Under the pieces are notes generated by a model. It searched no databases. It was not told where the DNA came from and saw nothing but the letters and a program-made list of their open reading frames with translations. The translations under genes and the position numbers were made by a program. A DNA stretch of 64,000 nt from Streptomyces orinoci. GTDB lineage: Bacteria; Actinomycetota; Actinomycetes; Streptomycetales; Streptomycetaceae. The stretch is from NCBI RefSeq assembly GCF_003121295.1, contig NZ_PHNC01000009.1, positions 62,001 through 126,000 on the forward strand, written 5' to 3'. Positions 22,393 through 34,300 of this stretch are shown here, piece by piece; the first letter of the stretch is position 1; each line of letters begins with the position of its first letter.

Positions 22393-25300
22393 GTGGAGAA
22401 CGAGCAGAAGCTTCGGGACTACCTCAAGCGGGTCATCGCCGACCTTCACCAGACGCGCCAGCGGCTGCGCGAGGCCGAGTCCAGCGAGCAGGAGCCCATC
22501 GCCATCGTGGGGATGAGCTGCCGGTTCCCCGGTGACGTCAACTCCCCGGACGACCTGTGGCAGTTGGTCGCCTCGGGCACGGACGCCGTATCGGCGTTCC
22601 CCACCGACCGCGGCTGGGATCTGGACGGCCTGTTCGACCCCGATCCGGACCACCCGGGCACCTCCTATGTACGGGAGGGGGCCTTCCTGCACGATGCCGC
22701 CCGCTTCGACGCCGCCTTCTTCGGGATCTCGCCGCGCGAGGCGGTGGCCATGGACCCCCAGCAGCGGCTGCTGCTGGAAAGCTCCTGGGAGGCGTTCGAG
22801 CATGCCGGAATCGACCCGAGGTCGGTGCGCGGCAGCCGGACCGGGGTCTTCGCCGGCGTGATCTACCACGACTATCTGGCCCGTCTCCATGACATCCCCG
22901 AGGAGTTCGAGGGATACCTCAGCCACGGAAGCGCGGGCAGCATCGCCTCCGGCCGGGTGGCCTACACCCTCGGTCTGGAAGGGCCGGCCGTGACGGTGGA
23001 CACCGCCTGCTCCTCGTCCCTGGTGGCCCTGCATCTGGCCGTCCAGGCGCTGCGCCAGGGCGAGTGCTCCCTCGCACTGGCCGGCGGCGTCACCGTGATG
23101 TCCGCGCCCAGCACCTTCCTGGAGTTCTCCCGGCAGCGCGGCCTGGCCCGGGACGGGCGCTGCAAGCCGTTCGCCGCCGCGGCGGACGGCACCGGCTGGG
23201 GCGAGGGCGTCGGCATGCTCCTGGTGGAGCGGCTCTCCGATGCCCGGCGCAACGGCCACCCGGTCCTCGCCGTGGTGCGCGGTTCCGCGGTGAACCAGGA
23301 CGGTGCCAGCAGCCGGCTCACCGCCCCCAACGGCCCCGCCCAGCAGCGGGTCATCCAGCAGGCCCTGATCGCCGGCAACCTGACGCCGGAGCAGGTCGAG
23401 GTGGTGGAGGCGCACGGCACCGGCACCAAGCTGGGCGACCCGATCGAGGCGCAGGCGCTGCTGGCCGCCTATGGCCGGCACCGCCGCCACGGCCGGCCGC
23501 TGTGGCTGGGGTCGGTGAAGTCCAACATCGGACACACTCAGGCCGCCGCGGGCGTGGCCGGTGTGATCAAGATGGTGATGGCGATGCGCCATGGCGTGCT
23601 GCCGCGGACCCTGCACTTCGACCGGCCGACCCCCGAGGTGGACTGGACCGCGGGCGCCGTCGAACCGCTCACCGAGAACACCCCCTGGCCGGAGACCGGC
23701 GAACCGCGCCGGGCCGGGGTGTCCTCGTTCGGCATGAGCGGCACCAACGCCCATGTGATCCTCGAACAGCCCGAACCGGCCGGTGAGGAGACCGATGGGG
23801 AGACCGGTGGGGACGGCGCACCGGTCCATGGCGCTGCCACCCTGCCCTGGATCCTGTCCGGCCGCACCGAAGCCGCCCTGCTGGACCAGGCCGCCCGGCT
23901 GGCGGCACACCTGCGGGCCCACCCCGGGGCGCGACCGGCCGATGTGGGCCACTCGCTGGCCACCACCCGGGCGCTGTTCGAGCACCGCGCGGCCGTGATC
24001 GGAACCGACCGCGACCAGCTGCTCCAGGGCCTGGACACCCTCGCCGAAGGCGGGGCGTCGGCCGGGGTGCTGCGCGGCACGGCCACCGGCCACACCGCGG
24101 ACGTCGTCTTCGTCTTTCCCGGCCAGGGCTCCCAGTGGGCCGGCATGGCGGTCGAACTGCTGGACACCTCCGAGGTGTTCGCGGCCCGGATGCGGGACTG
24201 CGCGGCGGCCCTGGAACCCTTCACCGACTGGTCGCTCCTGGATGTGGTCCGCGGCGAGCCCGGGGCACCGTCCCTGGACCGAGTCGATGTGGTCCAGCCG
24301 GTGCTGTTCGCGGTGATGGTGTCGCTGGCCGCGGTCTGGCAGGCCCATGGGGTCCGGCCGGCCGCCGTGCTCGGCCACTCCCAGGGCGAGATCGCCGCCG
24401 CCGCGGTGGCCGGCGCGCTCAGCCTCGAGGACGCGGCCCGGGTCGTCGCCCTGCGCAGCCAGGCCCTGACCGAGTTGTCCGGTCTGGGTGGCATGGTCTC
24501 GGTGGCACTGCCGGTCGCCGAGCTGGAACAGCGCCTGGCCCGTTGGGCGGACCGGCTCGCCATCGCGGCGATCAACGGCCCCGCCTCCGTGGTCGTCTCC
24601 GGAGACCCGGGGGCGCTGGACGAACTGCTGGCCGACTGCGCGGCCCAGGAGATCCGGGCACGCCGGGTCGCGGTGGACTATGCCTCGCACTCCGCCCAGG
24701 TGGAGGCCATCGAGGAACGGCTGCTGACCGCGCTCGCACCGATCGCGCCCCGGACCGCCGAGGTGACGTTCTGCTCGACGGTGACCGGCGAGGCCATCGA
24801 CACCGCCGGGCTCGACGCCGCGTACTGGTACCGCAACCTGCGTCGGACGGTCCACTTCGAACAGGCCGTACGCACCCTGTCCCAGCAGGCCCGCCCGGTC
24901 TTCATCGAGGTGAGCCCGCACCCCGTACTGACCATGGGCATGCAGGAAGTCCTGTCCGGCATCGACGGCGCGGCCGCCGCCCTGGGCACCCTGCGCCGCG
25001 GCGAAGGCGGCATCGGCCGCTTCCTCACCTCGCTCGCCGAGGCCCACACCCAAGGCGTCCGGGTTGACTGGCAGACGGTGTTCGCCGGGCACGGCGCCCG
25101 CCGGGTGGAACTGCCCACCTACCCCTTTCAGCACGAGCACTACTGGATCCAGGACACCGGCCGGCCGCCGGGTGACGCCGGTGGACTCGGCCTGGGACCG
25201 GCCGAACACCCGCTGCTGGGCGCGGCGGTGACCCTGGCCGACGGGAACGGCTTCCTGCTGACCGGACGGCTGTCCCTGGCCACCCATCCCTGGCTCGCCG

Positions 25301-28300
25301 ACCACGCGTTCCTGGGCACCGTCCTGCTGCCGGGGGCCGCGTTCGTGGAACTGGCCATCAACGCGGGCGACCAGGTCGGATGCGGCCGGGTGGCGGAGCT
25401 GACGCTACAGGCCCCGCTGCTGCTGTCCGAATCCGAGCCGGTTGACATCCAACTGCTGGTGGGTGCGCCCGACGCATCCGGACACCGCGGACTGAGCGTG
25501 CACTCCCGCCCGGCCGGCGCCCTCTCCCATGAGCCGTGGACCCTGAACGCGGAAGGCGTCCTGGCCGGGGGCGGCCGGCCGGCCCCGGCAGGCCCGGCGG
25601 CCTGGCCCCCGCCGGGAGCTGTGCCGGTGCCGATCGAGGACCTGTACCAGCGGCTGGCCGAAACGGGCCTGGAATACGGTCCCCTGTTCCAGGGGCTCCG
25701 TGCCGTATGGCGGTGCGGCGACGAACTGGCCGCCGAGGTGGAACTGCCGCGGGGAGCCGAGGCCGACGCCGGGCTGTACGGGGTCCACCCCGCGCTGCTG
25801 GACGCGGCGGTGCACGCCATCGGCGCCGGAGGTCTCATATCCGGCCCGCGGGAAACGGCCGGCACCGGGGAGGCGGCCGAGTCCCGGCTGGCGTTCTCCT
25901 GGTCGGATGTGAGCCTGTACGCCACCGGCGCCTCGGCGCTGCGGGTGCGGCTGTCCCGGGTGGGCGCGGACGCGGTGTCGCTGGCGGTGACCGATGTCTC
26001 CGGCTCGCCGGTGGCCTCGGTGGGATCGCTGACCCTGCGCCCGCTGTCGCGCGGGCAGTTGGGCGCCGCGCAGGACACCCCGAACGGTTCGCTGTTCCGG
26101 TTGGACTGGACGGCGTCCGCGCCCTCCGCTCCCCGGGACGCCGTCTCCTACGCGGTGCTGGACGACCGCTTCGGGCTGGCGGAAGGACTGGCCGGGGCGG
26201 CCGCCCCGGCCCGGACCTACCGGACGGTGGCCGAGCTGACCGCGTCCGGTGATCCGGTGCCGGACGTGGTCCTGGCGCCGGTCGAGGGCTCCGGCCCGGG
26301 CGCCGAAGCCGTACACCTGGCGGCGGACGCCGCGTTGACCCTGCTGCGGTCCTGGCTGGCCGAGGAGTCGCTGGCGGCATCCCGGCTGGTGATCGTGACC
26401 CGGGGCGCGGTGGCCGCGACCGCCGGGGACACCGTGCCGGATCCCGCCGCCGCGGCGGTGTGGGGCCTGGTGCGTTCCGCGCAGTCGGAACACCCGGACC
26501 GGTTCCTGCTGCTGGACATCGACGAGCACACCGAGTCCCCCGGCGCGGTGCCGGCGGCGATCGGCACCGGTGAGCCGCAGCTCGCGGTGCGCGGGGGAGC
26601 GGCCCTGGTGGCCAGGCTGACCCGGGCCACCACGCCGAACGTCGGCACCCGGCCCACCGAGCCCTTCGGCGCGGACGGCACTGTGCTGGTCACCGGTGGC
26701 ACCGGGGCGCTGGGCAAGGTGCTGGCGCGGCACCTGGTGGCCGAACACGGGGCGCGGCGGCTGCTGTTGACCAGCCGTCGCGGTGCGGCCGCGCCGGGCG
26801 CGGCGGAGCTGGTGGCCGAGTTGACGGCGGCGGGCGCGTCGGTACGGGTGGCCGCGGTGGACGTGGCGGACCGGGAGGCGCTGGCCGAGGTGCTGGCGCA
26901 GATCCCGGCCGAGCACCCGCTGACCGCCGTGGTGCACACGGCCGGAGTGGCGGCCGGCGGTGTGGTGGCCACGCTGGAACCGGAGCGACTGGCCGAGGTG
27001 CTGCGCCCCAAGGCGGACGGAGCGTGGAACCTGCACGAGCTGACGCGGGACCTGGACCTGTCGGCGTTTGTACTGTTCTCCTCCGCCGCCGGGCTCATGG
27101 GCGGTGCCGGCCAGGGCGGTTACGCCGCGGCCAATACCGCCCTGGACGCACTGGCCGGGTACCGCAGAGCGGCCGGACTGCCCGCGCAGTCCCTGGCCTG
27201 GGGCCTGTGGGCCGAGGCGGACGGAATGCTGGGCGGCCTGAGCGAGGCCGAGGAGGAGCGGATGCGCCGCGCCGGAATGGCCGCGCTGTCCGCCACCGAG
27301 GGCATGGCCCTGTTCGACCTGGCCGGCCGGCTGGACGACACCGTGCTGGTCCCCATGCACCTGGACCCCGCCCGGCTGCGCACCGCCGCCGACCAGGAGC
27401 AGCCGCACCTGCTGCGCGGACTGCTGCGCCGCCCGGCCCGGCCCACGGCGGCCGGGACCGCTCGCGCGGACGCCGCGCGGCCGGAGGCGGCCCAGCGGCT
27501 GGCCGGGCTGTCCGAGGCCGAGCGCGAGCGCACCCTGGAGGACCTGGTCCGTACCCATGTGGCGGCGGTCCTCGGCCATGCGTCACCACAGACGATCGAG
27601 CCGGACCAGGCGTTCAAGGACCTGGGCTTCGACTCGCTGACGGCGGTGGAACTCCGTAACCGGCTGAGCACCGCCACCGGCCTGCGGCTGCCCCCCACGC
27701 TGGCCTTCGACTACCCCACCCCCGGGGGCATGGCCCGCTACCTCAGCACCGAACTGCTCGGCGAGGGCGAGCGGTTCGCGGCAGCGGTGACCGCGGTGCG
27801 CACCGATGAGCCGATCGCCATTGTGGGCATGGCCTGCCGTTACCCCGGCGGCGTACGGTCCCCCGAGGACTTGTGGCGGCTGGTCGCGAACGGCGGCGAG
27901 GGCATCGGCGCATTCCCCACCGACCGCGGCTGGGACCTGGAGAAGGTGCTGCGCGACGCCGCACCCGACAAGCCGGGCACCTCGTACACCTCCGAGGGCG
28001 GATTCCTCTACGACGCCGACCACTTCGACCCGGGCCTGTTCGGCATCTCGCCGCGCGAGGCGCGCATCATGGACCCGCAGCAGCGGCTGCTGCTGGAGAC
28101 CTCCTGGGAGGTCTTCGAACGGGCCGGCATCGACTCCGCCTCGCTCAAGGGCAGCCGCACCGGCGTGTTCGCCGGTGTGATGTACCAGGGCTACGCCGCC
28201 CAGCTCGCCTCCGCCCTCGACGGTGACGAGGGCTATCTGGGCACCGGCAACTCGACCAGCGTGGCCTCCGGACGGCTCGCCTACACCTTCGGACTCGAAG

Positions 28301-31300
28301 GCCCGGCGGTGACCGTAGACACGGCCTGTTCGTCCTCGCTGGTGGCCCTGCACCTGGCCGCCCAGTCGCTGCGGCAGGGCGAATGCACCCTCGCCCTGGC
28401 CGGCGGGGCGACGGTGATGGCCACCCCAGGCACCTTTGTGGAGTTCTCCCGTCAGCGCGGGCTGGCCACCGACGGACGGGTCAAGGCCTTCGCCGAGGCG
28501 GCCGACGGCACCGGGCTGGCGGAGGGCGTGGGCCTGCTGCTCCTGGAGCGGCTCTCGGATGCCCGGCGCAACGGCCACCGGGTGCTGGCGCTGGTCCGCA
28601 GCAGCGCGGTCAACCAGGACGGTGCGTCCAACGGTCTGACCGCGCCCAACGGCCCATCGCAGCAGCGGGTGATCCGGCAGGCGCTGGACGGTGCCGGACT
28701 GTCCGGCGCGGACATCGACGTGGTGGAGGCGCACGGCACCGGCACCACGCTCGGTGACCCGATCGAGGCCCAGGCGCTGCTGGCCACCTACGGGCAGAAC
28801 CGTGACCCCGGGCAGCCGCTGTGGCTGGGGTCGGTGAAGTCCAACATCGGCCACACCCAGGCCGCCGCGGGCGTGGCCGGTGTGATCAAGATGGTGATGG
28901 CCATGCGGCACGGTGTGTTGCCCCGCACCCTCCATGTCGATGCGCCCTCCTCCCAGGTGGACTGGTCGGCGGGCGCCGTGGAGTTGCTCACCGAGGAGCG
29001 CGACTGGCCCGCCCTGGACCGGCCGCGCCGGGCGGCCGTCTCCTCCTTCGGCATCAGCGGCACCAACGCCCACACCATCCTGGAACAGGCCCCTGTGGAA
29101 CAGGCTCCCGTGGAGCAGGCTCCCGTGGACGAGGCCGCCGTGGAAGAGGCCCCCGCACCGGCCCGGACCGGCACGGCCGCCCCGGAGCTGCCGTGGCTGC
29201 TCTCGGGCCGGACCGAGGCGGCGCTGACCGCGCAGGCACAGCGGCTGTATGCCCATCTGCGGGCAGTGCCGGAGGCCGACCCCGCCGACGTCGGTCTGTC
29301 CCTGGCGGTGTCCCGGACGATGCTGGAGCACCGGGCGGCGATCGTCGCCGCGGACCGTGAGGGACTGCTCGCCGGGCTGGCCGCGCTGGCCGCCGGACGG
29401 GGTGCGCCCGGCCTGGTGCGCGGCGTGGCCGCCGGCCGGGGCCGGGTCGGCTTCCTGTTCACCGGGCAGGGTGCGCAGCGGGTGGGCATGGGCCGCGAAC
29501 TGTATGCGGCGTTCCCGGTGTTCGCAGAGGCCCTCGACGAGGTGTGCGAGCGCTTCCAGGGGCGGCTGGACCGGTCACTGCGGGAGGTGGTGTTCGAGGA
29601 CGCGACGGCCCTCGACCGGACCATGTACACCCAGGCGGCCCTGTTCGCGCTGGAGGTGGCGCTGTACCGGCTGGTCGAGTCCTGGGGGGTGACCCCGGAC
29701 TGGCTGGCGGGCCATTCGATCGGCGAGCTGTCGGCCGCTCATGTGGCGGGCGTGCTGACCCTGGACGACGCCTGTGCGCTGGTGGCGGCTCGTGGCCGGC
29801 TGATGCAGGCGCTGCCCGCCGGTGGCGCGATGGCGGCCGTACAGGCGACCGAGGCCGAGGTGACGGCGGCTCTGGCGGGACATACCGAGCGGGTGTCGGT
29901 CGCCGCGGTCAACGGGCCGGCCTCGGTGGTGATTTCGGGCGACGAGGACCTGGTCGTGGAGATCGCGTCCCGGTTCGCGGAGCAGGGCCGCAAGACCAAG
30001 CGGCTGACGGTCTCCCACGCCTTCCACTCACCGCGCATGGAGCCGATGCTGGCCGAATTCCGCGAGGTGGCCACCCAGTTGGCGTTCCAACCGCCGCAGA
30101 TCGCCCTGATCTCGAATGTGACGGGTGAGCCGGCCACGGCCGAGGAGCTGTGCTCGGCCGAGTACTGGGTACGCCAGGTGCGGCAGCCGGTCCGGTTCGC
30201 CGACGGGGTGCGGGCGCTGGCCGGACAGGGCGTGACCACACTGATCGAGCTGGGCCCGGACGGAGTGCTGTCCGCGATGGCCCAGGAGACGCTGGCCCAA
30301 CGGCCGTCCGGGCAGGACGCGTTGGCCGATGGCGCCGAGATGCTGTGTGTACCCGTACTGCGGGACGGCCGTACGGAGGCACAGACCCTGATCACCGCGC
30401 TGTCCGGCGCCTACACCCATGGTGTGCCGGTGGACTGGGCGCGGTTCTTCGCCGGCCGGAGCGCCTCCCTGACGGAGCTGCCCACCTATGCCTTCCAGCA
30501 CCAGCGGTACTGGCCGCAGGCGCCGGTGGACGCGGCGCCGGCACTTTCGGCGGATCCGGCGGACACCGAGTTCTGGGACGCGGTCGAGCGCGCCGATGTG
30601 GCGGCGGTGGCCGGCGCTCTGGAGGTCGGCGAGGAGCAGCGGGCCCCGCTGAGTGCGGTGCTGCCTGCCCTGTCCTCCTGGCGGCAGCGGCACCGTACCC
30701 GGTCCATGGCGGACTCCTGGCGCTACCGGACCGACTGGCAGCCCTCGACGGAGAACACCGCCCCGGTGTTGTCCGGCCGATGGCTGGTGGTGGCCCCGCA
30801 GGGCCAGGCCGGTCCGGAGTGGGCCACCGCGACGGCGGACGCGCTGGGCGCGCACGGCGCCCGGACGGTGCCGGTCGAGGCGGGGCAGGGCGGTCGTAGC
30901 GAACTGGCCGAGCGGCTGGCCGGCATCGACGGGCCGGTCGCCGGCGTGCTGTCGCTGCTCGCCCCGGACGGCCGGCAGGGTGCGCTGCGCACGATGGAGC
31001 TGGTGCAGGCACTGGGCGACGCCCGGATCACGGCACCGCTGTGGTGCCTGACGCGGGGCGCGGTGTCGGTGGGCCGCTCGGACCGGCCGGCCGCCCCGGA
31101 GCAGGCCCTGATCTGGGGCCTCGGCCGTGTCGTGGCCCTGGAGCACCCGGACCGCTGGGGCGGGCTGATCGACCTCCCCGAGACCATGGACGAGCGGGCC
31201 GCGGCGCGCCTGGCGGGCGTGCTCGCGGGCACGGGCGAGGAGAGCGAACTGGCCCTGCGGCCCTCGGGCGTCTTCGTACGCCGCCTGATCCGGGCGCCCC

Positions 31301-34300
31301 GGCCGGCCGGGACGAGCGCGGCGCCGCAGCTGTCCGGCTCGGTACTGGTGACCGGCGGTACCGGCGCACTGGGAGCCAGGGTCGCGCGGTGGCTGGTCCG
31401 TCATGGGGCGGAGCACCTGGTGCTGACCAGCCGCCGGGGCCCGGCGGCCGAGGGCGCGGCCCAGCTCCGCGACGAGCTGACCGCGCTCGGCGCCGAGGTC
31501 ACCCTGGCCGCCTGCGATGTGGCCGACCCGCGGGCGCTGGCGGCGGTGCTGGCGGCCATCCCGGCCGAGCGGCCGCTGACCGCCGTGGTGCACACGGCGG
31601 GGGTGCTGGACGACGGTGTGCTGGACGGACTGACCCCCGACCGGTTCGAGGCCGTGCTGCGCGCCAAGGCCGAGGGCGCCCGGCACCTGCATGAGCAGAC
31701 CCGGGACCTGGAGCTGTCGGCGTTTGTGCTGTTCTCCTCGATCGCCGGAGTGGTCGGCAGCGCCGGCCAGGCCAACTACGCGGCAGCCAACGCCTATCTG
31801 GACGCTCTCGCGGAGCAGCGGCGGGCCGATGGCCTGCCCGCGCTCTCCATCGCCTGGGGCGCCTGGGCCGACGCCGGGATGGCGGAGACCGAGGAGACCG
31901 CGCACCGCCTGGCGCGCGGCGGCGTGTCCGCGATGGACCCGGAAGCGGCGCTCGGCGCACTGGAGCGGTCCTGGCAGCAGGACCTGGCGCAGGTCGTCAT
32001 CGCCGATGTGGACTGGGCACGTTTCGCCCCCGCCGCGAGCGCCCGGCAGCACAGGCTGCTGGCCGGCCTCCCCGAGCTCCAGCACATCGCTCAGGCACAG
32101 GCCGGAGCCGGTGCGGCCGACGCCGCCGCGACCGGCGGCGCGGCCGAGCTGGTGCGACGCCTGACCGGGCTGCCCGGGGACGAACGGCTGCGCCTGGTAC
32201 AGGAGTTGGTGCTGGAGCAGGTGGCGACCGTACTAGGGCATGGTGCCCCGGACGCAGTGCCGGTCCGGACCGCCTTCCGCGAGCTGGGCTTTGACTCACT
32301 GACTGCGCTGGAGCTGCGCAACGCGCTGGCCGCCACCACCGGCTTGGCCCTGCCCGCGACCGTGGTCTTCGACTACCCCACCCCCCGTGAGCTGGCCCGG
32401 CAGCTGGCCGCGGAACTCCTCGGCGAGACCGGAACCCCCGAGGGGGAGCCGGCCGCCGCGGTGCCGCACGACGAGCCGCTGGCGATCGTGGCGATGAGCT
32501 GCCGCTTCGCCGGCGGGGTGCGATCCCCCGAGCAGCTGTGGCAGCAACTGCGCGACGGAGTCGACGCCATCGGGGAGTTCCCCACCGACCGTGGCTGGGA
32601 TCTGGCGAAGCTGTACGACCCCGATCCGGACCAGCCGGGCACCAGCTATGTGCGCGAGGGCGGATTCCTGGCGGACGCCGCCCACTTCGACGCCGCGTTC
32701 TTCGGCATCAGCCCCCGGGAAGCACTGGCCATGGACCCGCAGCAGCGGTTGCTGCTGGAGACCTCATGGGAGGCGTTCGAGCGGGCCGGCATCGACCCGG
32801 ACGCCCTCCGCGGCAGCCGGACCGGCGTCTATATCGGATCCAACGGCCAGGACTACGGCACCCTGCTGCTGCACTCCGCCGAGGACGTCGGCGGATACCT
32901 GGCCACCGGCAGCGCGGCCAGCGTGGTGTCCGGACGGCTCGCCTACACCTTCGGTCTGGAGGGCCCCACGGTCACCGTGGACACCGCCTGCTCCTCCTCG
33001 CTGGTGGCCCTCCACCTGGCGGCCCAGGCACTGCGCCAGGGCGAGTGCTCCATGGCGCTGGCCGGCGGGGTGACGGTGATGACCACCCCCGGCCCCTTCA
33101 CCGAGTTCTCCCGGCAGCGCGGGCTGGCCCCGGACGGGCGCTGCAAGCCCTTCGCGGCCGCCGCGGACGGCACCGGCTGGGGCGAGGGCGTCGGCCTGCT
33201 GCTGGTGGAGCGGCTCTCCGACGCCGAGCGCCATGGCCACCCGGTGCTCGCGGTGCTGCGTGGCAGCGCCATCAACCAGGACGGCGCCTCCAACGGCCTC
33301 ACCGCGCCCAACGGCCCCTCCCAGCAGCGGGTCATCCGGCAGGCCCTGGCCAACGCCCGGCTCACCGCCTCCGATATTGACGCGGTGGAGGCACATGGCA
33401 CCGGCACCAGCCTCGGCGATCCGATCGAGGCCCAGGCGCTGCTGGCCACCTACGGCCAGGACCGTGACCCCGGGCAGCCGCTGTGGCTGGGGTCGGTGAA
33501 GTCGAACATCGGCCACACCCAGGCCGCCGCGGGCGTGGCCGGTGTGATCAAGATGGTGATGGCCATGCACCATGGCGAACTGCCGCGGACCCTGCATGTG
33601 GACGAGCCCTCACCGCATATCGACTGGTCCACCGGCACGGTGCGGCTGCTGACCGAGGACACCGCCTGGCCGGACACCGGCCGGCCGCGCCGGGCCGGTG
33701 TGTCCGCCTTCGGCATGAGCGGCACCAACGCCCATGTGATCGTGGAACAGGCACCGGACCCGGCCCCGGCGGACGTACAGCCCGCCGTGCCCGTCACGGC
33801 CGAGGGCACGCTGCTGCCCTGGCCGGTGTCGGCGAAGAGCCCCGACGCACTGCGCGAGCAGGCCGGCCGGCTGCGCGCCCACCTGGACGCCCATCCGGAG
33901 GCCGACCCTGCCGACATCGGGTACGCCCTGGCCACCTCCCGCGCCGCGTTCCCCCACCGGGCCGTGCTGCTCGCCGCCGACCGGGCCGGCTTCCAACGGG
34001 CCCTGTCCGCGCTGGCACAGGGCCACAGCGATCCCGATGTGCTCGAAACGACCGTCGAGTCCACCGGCCGTACCGTCTTCGTCTTCCCCGGCCAGGGCTC
34101 CCAGTGGGCCGGCATGGCGGCCGAACTCCTCGACGCCTCCCCGGTGTTCGCGCGGCGGTTCGCCGAATGCTCCCGGGCCCTCGGCGGTTATGTGGACTGG
34201 TCACCGGAGGAGGTGCTGCGCGGCACGCCCGGCGCGCCGCCACTGGAGCGGGTGGACGTCGTACAGCCGCTGCTGTTCGCCGTCATGGTCTCGCTGGCCG

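Noticed and set aside
26677..27140. KR of C1 as a dead domain
   Set aside because: Only the stereochemistry motifs are altered; the cofactor loop, Tyr and Asn are intact, so loss of activity is not supported.
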